Assembly: GCA_900552845.1 (NCBI GenBank) | Contig: USBC01000009.1 | Span: 1 to 22,287 of the forward strand | Direction: 5' to 3' | DNA length: 22,287 nt | Source of the DNA: an uncultured Oscillospiraceae bacterium | Lineage (GTDB): Bacteria > Bacillota > Clostridia > Oscillospirales > Ruminococcaceae | In this document: in pieces, positions 15,055-22,287 of the stretch | How positions within the stretch are numbered: position 1 is the first letter of the stretch | Layout: every line of letters starts with the position of its first letter | The notes under the pieces: generated by a model | The model's input: only the letters and a program-made list of their open reading frames with translations | The model's database searches: none | What the model was told of the DNA's origin: nothing | Program-made: the position numbers and the translations under genes

Positions 15055-16200
15055 ATGAATGCAGCAATTCTCGGTTATGGCACCGTCGGTGGCGGAGTAT
15101 GTGAAATATTAAAGGACCGTCCCGATATTTCCGTCAAGTATGTGCTGGATAAAGCCCTTGTTGCGGAGCTTGGCGCCGTTTCCGTCACCGATTTTTCGGT
15201 GATTCTCAATGACGCTGAGGTGGATACCGTCGTGGAGGTCATGGGCGGACTGGAGCCGGCGTATGAATACATTACCGCCGCCATGCGCGCCGGCAAAAAT
15301 ATCGTCACCGCCAACAAGCAGCTGCTTGCTGCCCGCTATGATGAGCTGACCGCTCTCGCACGGGAGACCGGCGTGGGATTTCGCTCCTCGGCGGCTGTTG
15401 GCGGCGGCATTCCGTGGCTGCCCAATCTACAGCGACTCAAGCGCCTCGGAACTGTCAATGAGGTCTGCGGCATAATGAACGGCACCACCAATTATATCCT
15501 CAGCGTGATGCAGAAAAGGGGATATGATTACGAAAGCGTTCTTCACGATGCCCAAAGTTTCGGCTATGCCGAGGCTGATCCCACCGCCGATATCGAGGGC
15601 CTTGATATTCAGCGCAAGTTGCTGCTCAGTGCCAATATTGCCTTTGATGCCAGCCTCACCGAGCAGCAGGTTCCGGCGGCAGGTATTGCCGGCGTCACGC
15701 GAGAAGATATCGCCGGTTTCAATGAGCTGGGCTATGTCTGCAAGCTGTACGCCACCGCCAAGCGTGTTGCAGACGGCGCCGTTCTTGCTGTAGTCGAGCC
15801 AACCCTTTTCAAGGCGGAAACACTGGAGGCCTCCGTCCCCGCTAACTACAATCTTATCACCGCTGTTTCACAATACGCCGGCAGACAGAGCTTCTTCGGC
15901 GAGGGAGCGGGAAGGCTGCCTACCGCCGCCGCCGTCGTGCAGGATCTTCTTGACCTCTGTGAGAAAAAGCAGGGCTTCTATACGCAGATCGCCCAGCCGA
16001 TGCCCTCTAACAATATGTGCGAGGAACGCCGTTACTATGTTCGTTACATTGTCGATACCTGGTTTATGGATGGCTGTGTAGAAAAGCGCTGGGGCAACGG
16101 CGTGCTTACCCGTCCGGTCTCTCCTGCACAGATGCATTCTTGGTATGTGGAAGCCCGCCGCAATGATCCCGGTATTTTCTTTGCCGCATTGCAGGGCTGA
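15055..16200 (+). CDS. hom: Homoserine dehydrogenase
   Basis: This 381-residue enzyme reduces aspartate semialdehyde to homoserine with NAD(P)H. The Rossmann motif GYGTVGGGV lies at the N-terminus. Catalytic-domain motifs include TANKQLLA with Lys88, AVGGGIP, MNGTTNYILS, and EADPTADIEGLDIQRK with Lys188. The ATG at 15055 follows AGGAGGAGAGG; an earlier in-frame ATG at 14962 lies inside the promoter. Gram-positive enzymes usually have about 400-430 residues with a C-terminal ACT domain. Here only about 60 residues follow the catalytic core. They start like an ACT domain (RRYYVRYIV) but then diverge, so feedback control may differ. It is the first gene of hom-lysC-asd. Confidence 0.95.
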   Translation: MNAAILGYGTVGGGVCEILKDRPDISVKYVLDKALVAELGAVSVTDFSVILNDAEVDTVVEVMGGLEPAYEYITAAMRAGKNIVTANKQLLAARYDELTALARETGVGFRSSAAVGGGIPWLPNLQRLKRLGTVNEVCGIMNGTTNYILSVMQKRGYDYESVLHDAQSFGYAEADPTADIEGLDIQRKLLLSANIAFDASLTEQQVPAAGIAGVTREDIAGFNELGYVCKLYATAKRVADGAVLAVVEPTLFKAETLEASVPANYNLITAVSQYAGRQSFFGEGAGRLPTAAAVVQDLLDLCEKKQGFYTQIAQPMPSNNMCEERRYYVRYIVDTWFMDGCVEKRWGNGVLTRPVSPAQMHSWYVEARRNDPGIFFAALQG

Positions 16201-16218
16201 TGGAAAGGATTTCTTGCT

Positions 16219-17538
16219 ATGCTCAAGGTCGTTAAATTCGGCGGCTCCTCTTTGGCAGACGCCGCCCAGTTCCATAAAGTCCGTCAGATTGTGCAGGCGG
16301 ATCCTGCACGACGGGTCGTGGTCGTCTCCGCTCCCGGTAAACGCTTTACCGGCGACCATAAGATCACCGATCTTTTGTACCTTTGCTATGCCCATCTTCA
16401 GTATGGCGTCAGCGCCGAAAGCGTATTCGGCATGGTGGCGGAGCGTTACCGCTCCATTGCCGCTGATTGCTGCTTGACCCTTCCCATCGAAGCGGAGCTT
16501 GCTGCGCTGTATGAGAAAATGCAGCAGGGCATCGGTCAGGACGAGTTGGTCTCCCGCGGGGAATATTTTGCCGCCCGCCTGATGGCGGAATTCCTCGGCT
16601 TTGATTTTCTCGATGCCGCCGACTGGCTGCAATTCGCCTTTGACGGTCAAATTGACCGCGAGCACTCATACGAGGTGCTGCGCCGCATTGCGGAGGATCG
16701 CTGCGTTGTTATTCCGGGGTTCTACGGCGTTATGCCGGACGGGCACATTCAGGTGCTCAGCCGGGGCGGCAGCGATGTGACCGGCGCACTGGCGGCTGCG
16801 GCACTTGGCGCCGATGTGTACGAAAACTGGACTGATGTTTCCGGTATTCTTATGGCGGATCCCCGCATTGTGGAAAATCCCCGTCCCATCGAACGAATTA
16901 CCTACAATGAGCTGCGGGAGCTCAGCTACATGGGCGCACAGGTACTCCACGAGGCAAGCGTATTTCCCGTCCGTCAGGCGGATATCCCTCTCAATATCCG
17001 CAATACCAATGACCCCGAACACCCCGGCACCCTTATTCGGGAACACTTTGAGGACGAGCTGGAAAGCGAAAAGAACCGCTTTATCACCGGTATCGCAGGA
17101 CGCCGCAATTTTTCTATCATTACGGTGGCAAAAAACGGCTTATCTTCCTCCATCGGCAGTCTCCGTCGGGTCTTAGAGGTCTTTGAGCGGCATAATCTCA
17201 ATGTAGAGTACACTCCCTCCGGCATTGACAGCGTTTCGCTGGTGGTGCAAAGCGGAAAAGCTGCCTCCTGTCTTTATTCTATTCTGGGCGAGCTGCAAAA
17301 GGAGCTTCGCCCCGACAAACTGCAGGTGGCAGAAAATATCTCTATCGTGGCGGCAGTCGGGCGCAAGATGGCGTTTCGTCCCGGCATCTCTGGCAAGATC
17401 TTTGCGGCACTGGGCGAAAACGGCATCAGCATTCGCATGATCAGTCAGGGACCGGAGGAACTCAATATCATCGTGGGCGTGGATAATGCCGACTTTGAAA
17501 AAACGGTGCGTGTGCTGTACGAGAGCTTTGTCAGATAA
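16219..17538 (+). CDS. lysC: Aspartate kinase (YclM/AK III-like)
   Basis: This 439-residue enzyme phosphorylates aspartate, the first step toward threonine, lysine and methionine. The N-terminus VVKFGGSSLADAAQF is the aspartokinase signature, followed by VVVSAPGKRF and the catalytic-domain segment SRGGSDVTGALAAAAL. The C-terminal 140 residues contain two ACT-type regulatory segments, the second ending in GISIRMISQGPEELNIIVGV. The overall sequence resembles B. subtilis YclM, an AK class inhibited jointly by lysine and threonine; that regulation is inferred from the family. GGAAAGGA lies upstream of the ATG, and 18 bases separate it from hom. It shares its operon only with threonine-directed or common-pathway genes. 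Confidence 0.94.
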   Translation: MLKVVKFGGSSLADAAQFHKVRQIVQADPARRVVVVSAPGKRFTGDHKITDLLYLCYAHLQYGVSAESVFGMVAERYRSIAADCCLTLPIEAELAALYEKMQQGIGQDELVSRGEYFAARLMAEFLGFDFLDAADWLQFAFDGQIDREHSYEVLRRIAEDRCVVIPGFYGVMPDGHIQVLSRGGSDVTGALAAAALGADVYENWTDVSGILMADPRIVENPRPIERITYNELRELSYMGAQVLHEASVFPVRQADIPLNIRNTNDPEHPGTLIREHFEDELESEKNRFITGIAGRRNFSIITVAKNGLSSSIGSLRRVLEVFERHNLNVEYTPSGIDSVSLVVQSGKAASCLYSILGELQKELRPDKLQVAENISIVAAVGRKMAFRPGISGKIFAALGENGISIRMISQGPEELNIIVGVDNADFEKTVRVLYESFVR

Positions 17539-17556
17539 CCGAGAGGAGGATCCACC

Positions 17557-18555
17557 ATGAAAAAAGCCAATGTCACCATACTGGGAGCGACCGGCGCCGT
17601 CGGTCGGGAAATGCTGAAGGTTCTGGAGGAGCGTAATTTCCCGATAGGGGAACTACGCTGCCTTGCCAGCGCCCGCAGCGTCGGAAAGCGGCTGCCGTTT
17701 GCCGGAGGAGAGCTCTCCGTCGACGAGGCGACAGACGCTGCTTTTGCCGGCGCCGATATCGTGCTGGGTGCGGCGGAAAATGATATCGCCCGTCGCTTCG
17801 CCCCAGCCATCAAGGCTGCAGGTGCTGTTTTTATTGATAATTCCAGCGCATTCCGTCTGGAACCGGAGGTTCCTCTTGTCGTGCCGGAAATCAATCCGCA
17901 GGACGCATTGCATCACGATGGAATCATTGCCAACCCCAACTGCTCCACGATTATCACGGTTGTGGCGGTCGCCGGGCTTTGCCGGCTTTCTCCCATTCTT
18001 TCCATGAATGCTGCTACCTATCAGGCGGTCTCCGGCGCCGGCGCTGGCGGACCCATTGAGCTGGAGCAGGAGGTTGATGCACTGTATCGGGGCGAGCCGG
18101 TGCAGCCCCATGTGTTCCCATATCAGATTGCGTATAATTTGATTCCTAAAATCGGCAGTCCCACCGCTAATGGTTACACTTCCGAGGAAATGAAACTTCA
18201 AAATGAAGGCAGAAAGATCCTCCATCTGCCGGAAATGAAGGTTTCCTGCACCTGCGTACGGGTACCGGTTATTCGTTCTCACTCCATCGCAGTCACCGCA
18301 CGGTTTGCCCGTCCCATCTCGGTGGAAGAGGCAAGGGAAGCGGTTGCCACGGCTGCGGGCTGCCGTTTGGTCGATGATCTTTCCAATAACATCTACCCCA
18401 TGCCGCTGGATACCAGCGATCAGGACCTTGTCTATGTCGGGCGGATCCGTCCCGACCTCACCGATCCCAACGGGCTTTGCCTGTGGTGCTGCGGCGACCA
18501 GATCCGCAAGGGCGCTGCCACTAACGCAATCCAGATCGCCGAGTTGCTGCTTTGA
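17557..18555 (+). CDS. asd: Aspartate-semialdehyde dehydrogenase
   Basis: This 332-residue enzyme reduces aspartyl phosphate to aspartate semialdehyde, linking lysC to hom. The N-terminus VTILGATGAVGREMLKVLEER is the NADP-binding fold. FIDNSSAFR is the family's substrate/phosphate loop, and the catalytic cysteine is Cys129 in NPNCSTI. The active-site histidine is expected in the VPVIRSHS segment. AGAGGAGGA precedes the ATG, 18 bases after lysC. Length is normal. It is the last gene of hom-lysC-asd and is followed directly by a strong terminator. With thrB and thrC on the other strand, the window carries all five steps from aspartate to threonine. Confidence 0.95.
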   Translation: MKKANVTILGATGAVGREMLKVLEERNFPIGELRCLASARSVGKRLPFAGGELSVDEATDAAFAGADIVLGAAENDIARRFAPAIKAAGAVFIDNSSAFRLEPEVPLVVPEINPQDALHHDGIIANPNCSTIITVVAVAGLCRLSPILSMNAATYQAVSGAGAGGPIELEQEVDALYRGEPVQPHVFPYQIAYNLIPKIGSPTANGYTSEEMKLQNEGRKILHLPEMKVSCTCVRVPVIRSHSIAVTARFARPISVEEAREAVATAAGCRLVDDLSNNIYPMPLDTSDQDLVYVGRIRPDLTDPNGLCLWCCGDQIRKGAATNAIQIAELLL

Positions 18556-18568
18556 TTTTTAGCTACCC

Positions 18569-18602
18569 GCCGTCCCCGCTTTGGGGACGGCAAATTTTTT
18601 TC
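18569..18602 (+). terminator. Terminator of hom-lysC-asd
   Basis: GCCGTCCCC (18569-18577) and GGGGACGGC (18583-18591) form a perfect 9-bp stem with a GCTTT loop, followed by AAA and a run of T. It begins 13 bases after the asd stop. Confidence 0.92.
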
Positions 18603-18622
18603 GTAAAATTTCATTTTTCCCC

Positions 18623-18651
18623 TTGACAAAGTGCGGAATTTGCGCTATTCT
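18623..18651 (+). promoter_or_regulatory. Strong promoter of a small RNA
   Basis: A consensus TTGACA (18623-18628) and TATTCT (18646-18651) are separated by exactly 17 bp, just after the asd terminator. No protein-coding gene with a ribosome site follows within reach. Confidence 0.75.
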
Positions 18652-18657
18652 AATTTC

Positions 18658-18760
18658 AGAACAACGCAAACGGGAAATGCGTTGCGCACTCAATGATTTG
18701 GCATCGCCGAAAAACACTTATAACAGAAAAGCACACGGTCTCACCACCGTGTGTTTTTTT
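18658..18760 (+). ncRNA. Candidate small RNA of about 103 nt, family unknown
   Basis: A consensus promoter and a strong terminator bracket about 103 bases. The 5' end carries a hairpin CAACGCA/TGCGTTG (18662-18668, 18678-18684) with a 9-base purine-rich loop. A mostly unpaired middle (about 18685-18731) leads to the terminator stem. A short reading frame from the ATG at 18677 lacks a ribosome site and runs through the terminator, so it is not called. Motifs of tRNA, 4.5S RNA (GGAAG loop), 6S RNA, T-box and common riboswitches were looked for by eye and not found. It could be a trans-acting regulator with the single-stranded middle as target region; that is inference. Confidence 0.6.
18732..18760 (+). 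terminator. Terminator of the small RNA
   Basis: CACACGGT (18732-18739) and ACCGTGTG (18746-18753) form a perfect 8-bp stem with a CTCACC loop, followed by seven T. Confidence 0.9.
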
Positions 18761-18819
18761 ACGCCATTTCTCCCTCAAAATTCCAAAACTGTAAATCCTT
18801 TGTGAATATTTGTGCGAAT

Positions 18820-19096
18820 TTACCTTCGCTTGACAAGAGCACATACGGTTTTTGCGGGCATAAATGCCGTATGGCATTGCGCGGTTCATCGGCAGGCGCC
18901 AGCCTGCCATCTTCGCCGCGCTTCCCCCTACAGCATTTCTGCCGCGCAAAAACTCCACAGGACTTTTCGGCGAGGGAAAATCAGATGATGGCAAGGAAGA
19001 GGACGCCGGCATACTGGCGTATGCCAAGGACGATGACGCAGTCAGCGCTGATTTGCACCGCCGAAAAGCGTGTGTGTCCTTGTCAAGCGAAGGTAA
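18820..19096. other. Two-lobed palindromic element, structured RNA or MITE-like
   Basis: The ends form a closing helix: 18820-18837 and 19079-19096 are an 18-bp perfect inverted repeat (core TACCTTCGCTTGACAAG). Nine further pairs (two of them G-U on the plus strand) continue inward to 18847/19069 after one A-C mismatch. Lobe 1 is closed by GTTTTTGCG/CGCAAAAAC (18848-18856, 18945-18953) and contains AATGCC-GTAT-GGCATT and a nested GCGCGG..GGCAGG/CCTGCC..CCGCGC hairpin. Lobe 2 is closed by CTTTTCGGCG/CGCCGAAAAG (18963-18972, 19059-19068), then AAATCAG/CTGATTT, and ends in GGCATAC-TGGC-GTATGCC. No convincing gene lies inside. No flanking target duplication is visible and no clear promoter was found directly in front. 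It is either a transcribed structured RNA or a small non-autonomous mobile element. Confidence 0.6.
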
Positions 19097-19179
19097 CACT
19101 TTCACTGCAAATTCCTCCCGCTTTATCCGTATTAGTGGGGGAGGATAGCCATCACTTCTGATTAAACAAAAAATCTTCC

Positions 19180-19206
19180 CGCCGGTATTTCCTCCGGTGC
19201 CCTTTT
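19180..19206 (+). terminator. Weak terminator-like hairpin before pcrA promoter
   Basis: CGCCGG (19180-19185) pairs with CCGGTG (19194-19199), with one G-U pair, followed by CCC and four T. It could end plus-strand transcription crossing the element at 18820-19096. The T-run is short, so support is limited. Confidence 0.25.
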
Positions 19207-19207
19207 G

Positions 19208-19216
19208 TGGTACAAT
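19208..19216 (+). promoter_or_regulatory. Extended -10 promoter of pcrA
   Basis: TGG-TACAAT is a TGn-extended -10 box 78 bases before the pcrA start. The -35 region (TTTCCT at 17 bp) is weak. Confidence 0.5.
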
Positions 19217-19245
19217 ATACCTTGGAAATTTACGAGCAAAAAAAT

Positions 19246-19269
19246 GCGGCGCTGCATTGTTTGCGCCGC
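19246..19269 (+). promoter_or_regulatory. Leader hairpin of pcrA
   Basis: GCGGCGC (19246-19252) and GCGCCGC (19263-19269) form a perfect 7-bp stem with a 10-base loop in the 5' leader, ending 9 bases before the AAAAAAGGAG ribosome site. There is no T-run, so it is not a terminator. It may stabilise the mRNA or affect translation. Confidence 0.4.
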
Positions 19270-19294
19270 TTATGACAAAAAAGGAGACCCACTC

Positions 19295-21718
19295 ATGCCG
19301 CAGCGTGATAACCAAGCCTACCAGCAGCTTAAAAGAGAGATTTTGAACCGCCGCTTTTCCAATCTCAACCCTATGCAGCGGGAAGCAGTCTTTGCCGTGG
19401 AAGGACCTGTCCTCATCTTGGCAGGTGCCGGCAGCGGTAAGACCACCGTGCTTATTCACCGGATTGCCAATCTCCTGCAATACGGCACCGCCTCCTCCTG
19501 CGCCGATGATATGCCGTATCTTGAGGAGAAGGACTGGCGGCTTCTGGAGCAGTGCGCCGCAGACGGCAGCTTTATGGAGCAGGCGGGGCAGCTCATTGCC
19601 CATGATGTCCCAGCCCCGTGGAATATCCTTGCCATCACCTTCACCAATAAGGCAGCTGGAGAGCTCCGTGCCCGGCTTGCCGGTATGCTGGGCAGCAGGG
19701 GAGAAGATGTCCACGCCGCCACCTTCCATGCGGCTTGCTCCCGTATCCTCCGCAGCGAGATTGAAGCGTTGGGCTACGGCAGCAATTTCACCATCTACGA
19801 TACCGATGATTCAATCCGAGTCATCAAGGACGCCATGGCAGAGCTGAACATCAGCGATAAGAATTTTACGCCCAAGGCGCTCCTCGGCAATATCGGCCGT
19901 GCCAAGGATAAGCTCTTTTCTCCTGATGACCTGCGCCGTTCCGCCGGTGATAATTTCGCTTTGCAGGTCGCCTCGCGGGTGTACGCGCGCTATCAGCAAA
20001 TGCTGCGCGAAGCCAACGCCCTCGATTTTGATGACATCATTCTGCTGACGGTCAAGCTGTTCCAGCAGTTCCCGCAGGTGCTGCAAAAGTACCAGCGCCG
20101 TTACCGCTATATCATGGTCGATGAGTATCAGGATACCAACCACGCCCAGTACCTGCTGGTCAGCCTGCTGGCAGGCGGTCACGGCAACCTGTGCGTTGTC
20201 GGTGATGATGACCAAAGCATCTACAAGTTCCGTGGTGCCACTATTGAGAATATCCTTTCGTTTGAGCAGCAGTTCGGCAGCACTATGGTCATTCGACTGG
20301 AACAGAACTACCGCAGCACCGGCATCATTCTCGATGCCGCCAACGCTGTTATCAGCCACAACAGCCAGCGCAAGGGTAAAACCCTGTGGACAAAGAACAG
20401 CCGCGGCGAAAGGGTACTGTACCACAAGGCAGCCGATGAGCAGCGGGAAGCCCATTTCATTGCCGGAGCCATTCGCAAAAACCATGAAAAAGGCGCAAAA
20501 TACAGCGATCACGCCATTCTGTACCGCATGAACGCCCTTTCCAGTACCATCGAGCAGATGTTCATTCGGCAGGGGATCCCATACCGTATCATCGGCGGCT
20601 TAAAATTCTTCGACCGCAAGGAGATCAAGGACATTCTGGCATACCTTGCCGTCCTCAATAATCCGGATGATACACTGCGGCTGCGCCGCATCATCAATGA
20701 GCCGAAGCGCGGCATTGGCGAAGCAACGCTGAATACCGCGCAGCAGGTTTCGGACAGCCTCGGCCAGTCGCTGTACCGCACCCTGCAGACGGCGGAGGAA
20801 TATGTTCCCCTGTCCTCCAAAGCAAAGGCGCTTATGACCTTTACCGCCATGCTGGACGGCATTGCTGAAACGGCCGATGAGGTGCCCCTCATCGAGACGC
20901 TGGAAATGGTGCTGGATCAAAGCGGTTATACCCATGCGCTGGAAGCGAAAAACGATATGGAAAGCCGCGGCAGACTGGAGAACATCGGCGAGTTGAAAAC
21001 CACCGTTCTCAAGTACATGGAGGAGACTGAGGAACCCAGTCTTTCCGGTTTTTTGGAGGAGATCGCCCTTTATACCGACCTTGATAATCTTTCGGAAGAC
21101 GACGATAAGGTGGTGCTCATGACGCTCCACTCTGCCAAGGGACTGGAATTCCCCTATGTATTCATCACCGGCATGGAGGAGGGCCTTTTCCCCGGTCAGC
21201 AGGCGATCTTTGAGCCAAAGGAGCTGGAGGAGGAACGCCGCCTTGCCTATGTCGGCATCACCCGCGCCAAAAAGGAGTTGACCCTTACCGGTGCGGCACA
21301 GCGAATGCTGTTCGGACATACCACCCGCAACCGCCCCTCCCGCTTTATTGGGGAAATACCAACGGAGCTGCTGAAAACAGAGGACGAGACCGAGCGCTTC
21401 GGCAGCTATCAGGCGGAGCGTTCCGCGTTTGGCGGAAGAAGCAGCTACGGCGGCTACGGTGCCCGTCAGGTCAGCGGGGGACAAGCCTCTCGGCAGACGA
21501 CCGGCAGTATTCCGCCGGCTCCCCATACCAGACCTGCCGCGCCGGCAGCGGAGCCGTTCGATTTCAAGACCGGGAATCGGGTCCGCCACAAGACCTTCGG
21601 GGAAGGCTCCATTCTCAAGATTGAGCCGATGGGTGGCGATCACCTGCTCACCATTCACTTCGATAGCGTCGGCACCAAGCGCTTGATGGCGACCTATGCA
21701 CGACTGGAAAAATTATAA
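19295..21718 (+). CDS. pcrA: UvrD/PcrA-type DNA helicase
   Basis: This 807-residue superfamily 1A helicase moves 3' to 5' on DNA and acts in replication and nucleotide excision repair. Motifs appear in order: LAGAGSGKTT (Walker A, about 42-51), TFTNKAAGEL, DEYQDTNH with Asp276-Glu277, VGDDDQSIYKFRG, LEQNYRST, TLHSAKGLEFPYVF and YVGITRAKKEL. A Gly/Ser/Gln-rich linker (about 700-755) leads to a C-terminal Tudor-like domain beginning FDFKTGNRVRHKTFGEG. In PcrA this domain binds RNA polymerase. The start is ATG at 19295, eight bases after AAGGAG; an in-frame upstream start would run through the promoter and leader hairpin. The protein is longer than the usual 720-750 because of the linker. RecB-like nuclease motifs are absent. 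Confidence 0.96.
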   Translation: MPQRDNQAYQQLKREILNRRFSNLNPMQREAVFAVEGPVLILAGAGSGKTTVLIHRIANLLQYGTASSCADDMPYLEEKDWRLLEQCAADGSFMEQAGQLIAHDVPAPWNILAITFTNKAAGELRARLAGMLGSRGEDVHAATFHAACSRILRSEIEALGYGSNFTIYDTDDSIRVIKDAMAELNISDKNFTPKALLGNIGRAKDKLFSPDDLRRSAGDNFALQVASRVYARYQQMLREANALDFDDIILLTVKLFQQFPQVLQKYQRRYRYIMVDEYQDTNHAQYLLVSLLAGGHGNLCVVGDDDQSIYKFRGATIENILSFEQQFGSTMVIRLEQNYRSTGIILDAANAVISHNSQRKGKTLWTKNSRGERVLYHKAADEQREAHFIAGAIRKNHEKGAKYSDHAILYRMNALSSTIEQMFIRQGIPYRIIGGLKFFDRKEIKDILAYLAVLNNPDDTLRLRRIINEPKRGIGEATLNTAQQVSDSLGQSLYRTLQTAEEYVPLSSKAKALMTFTAMLDGIAETADEVPLIETLEMVLDQSGYTHALEAKNDMESRGRLENIGELKTTVLKYMEETEEPSLSGFLEEIALYTDLDNLSEDDDKVVLMTLHSAKGLEFPYVFITGMEEGLFPGQQAIFEPKELEEERRLAYVGITRAKKELTLTGAAQRMLFGHTTRNRPSRFIGEIPTELLKTEDETERFGSYQAERSAFGGRSSYGGYGARQVSGGQASRQTTGSIPPAPHTRPAAPAAEPFDFKTGNRVRHKTFGEGSILKIEPMGGDHLLTIHFDSVGTKRLMATYARLEKL

Positions 21719-21753
21719 TTCAATCGCGTAAATGACTGCGAGGAGGAAACAAT

Positions 21754-22287
21754 ATGCCAAAGGTAACTCTTATCACTCACACGCCGGAACCGGAAATGAC
21801 CATTGCCTCGGCGGCGCGGCTTTGCTACAGCCCTGCCACCATTGCCGAGGTCCAGGAAAAGCTGACGCCGGAAAAGGCGGGTGAATTTGTGGAAATGCTG
21901 GCGGGTCTGGGGCATCAAAGCCCCGTTGAGCATGCGGTCTTTACATTCGGCATCGAAGGGGTCAGCCGTGCGCTGCTGGCGCAGATCACCCGCCACCGGA
22001 TTGCCTCATTCAGCGTGCAGAGCCAGCGTTATGTCAGAGAAAATGATTTTGAGGTAGTTGTTCCTCCGCAGATTGCCGAGGTGCCGGAGGCAAAAGCGGA
22101 ATTTGAGCTGGCAATGCAGGAAAGCATCGCCCATTACCAAAAAATCGCCGAGCTTTTGAAGACGCGCAGGGAAGCGGAGTGGCTGGCGCAGGGGATTTCT
22201 CCCAAGGCAGCGGCGAGCCGTGCCGAAAAGACCGCCATCGAGGACGCCCGCTTTGTGCTGCCCAATGGCTGTGACACCAAAATGTTT
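21754..22287 (+). CDS. thyX: Flavin-dependent thymidylate synthase (partial)
   Basis: This is the first 178 codons of ThyX, which makes dTMP from dUMP with FAD and methylenetetrahydrofolate; the frame is open at the window edge. The family signature RHRxxSxxxQSxRY is complete as RHRIASFSVQSQRY (residues 80-93). The N-terminus contains ITHTPEPEMTIASAARLCY and the segment LGHQSPVEHAVFTF, both usual in ThyX. GAGGAGGAAAC precedes the ATG. The gene starts 35 bases after pcrA with no terminator between them, so co-transcription is likely. Most of a typical 220-250-residue protein is present. Confidence 0.95.
   Translation, partial: MPKVTLITHTPEPEMTIASAARLCYSPATIAEVQEKLTPEKAGEFVEMLAGLGHQSPVEHAVFTFGIEGVSRALLAQITRHRIASFSVQSQRYVRENDFEVVVPPQIAEVPEAKAEFELAMQESIAHYQKIAELLKTRREAEWLAQGISPKAAASRAEKTAIEDARFVLPNGCDTKMF

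Noticed and set aside
18677..18805. Possible small peptide starting in the small RNA
   Set aside because: No Shine-Dalgarno sequence lies before the ATG, and the frame runs straight through the strong terminator at 18732-18760.
18820..19096. CRISPR array, integron attC or known large RNA
   Set aside because: There are no regularly spaced direct repeats, no integrase core sites, and none of the SRP, RNase P, tmRNA or 6S signature motifs were found by eye.
18656..19729. Long minus-strand open frame of about 357 codons across the asd-pcrA gap and into pcrA
   Set aside because: It runs antisense through the pcrA Walker A region and through the inverted repeats, has no convincing ribosome site, and its sequence follows the repeat structure and the codon bias of pcrA.

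Overview
The window reads as chromosome of a Gram-positive, low-oxygen Firmicute, most likely a gut Clostridium-group bacterium of the Oscillospiraceae or a related family. This is inferred from strong AGGAGG-type ribosome sites, sigma-A style promoters, a heterodimeric ABC exporter with a MarR repressor, a lysC product resembling B. subtilis YclM, a barnase/barstar pair, ThyX, and GC-rich third codon positions. Genus cannot be fixed from this sequence alone.

Layout. 1-603 (minus strand): the 5' part of a branched-chain amino acid carrier (brnQ), and upstream of it a complete tRNA-Ala(GGC) with its own promoter and terminator. 617-4773 (minus): a compact operon marR > ABC half-transporter (degenerate ATP site) > ABC half-transporter (canonical ATP site), with a promoter overlapped by a perfect TTAG-N4-CTAA type palindrome. 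4898-12437 (plus): a tightly packed six-gene operon. It starts with a barnase-type ribonuclease made as a lipoprotein and its barstar inhibitor. These are followed, by overlapping or nearly overlapping genes, by a GH1 beta-glucosidase, a GH13 alpha-glucosidase, a GH36 alpha-galactosidase and a MelB-like sugar:cation symporter, and the operon ends in a clear terminator. 12572-18602: the whole aspartate-to-threonine pathway in two divergent operons, thrC-thrB (minus) and hom-lysC-asd (plus). They share a 142-bp intergenic region in which two promoters overlap completely and two related 19-bp palindromes lie 21 bp apart. 18603-19294: a 690-bp gene-free stretch that is not empty. It holds a promoter-to-terminator small RNA of about 103 nt, a 277-bp two-lobed element closed by a 28-position helix, and the pcrA promoter and leader hairpin. 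19295-22287: pcrA helicase and the 5' part of thyX.

How the genes work together. The sugar operon would import small glycosides through one symporter and cut alpha-galactosyl, alpha-glucosyl (probably 1,6) and beta-glucosyl bonds in the cytoplasm. The barnase/barstar pair at its head is the odd partner: a cell-surface RNase translationally coupled to its cytoplasmic inhibitor and then to sugar hydrolases. The threonine genes form a self-contained route from aspartate to threonine. The best candidates for something undescribed are the barnase-headed glycosidase operon, the tandem palindromes between thrC and hom, and the two unassigned structured loci between asd and pcrA.
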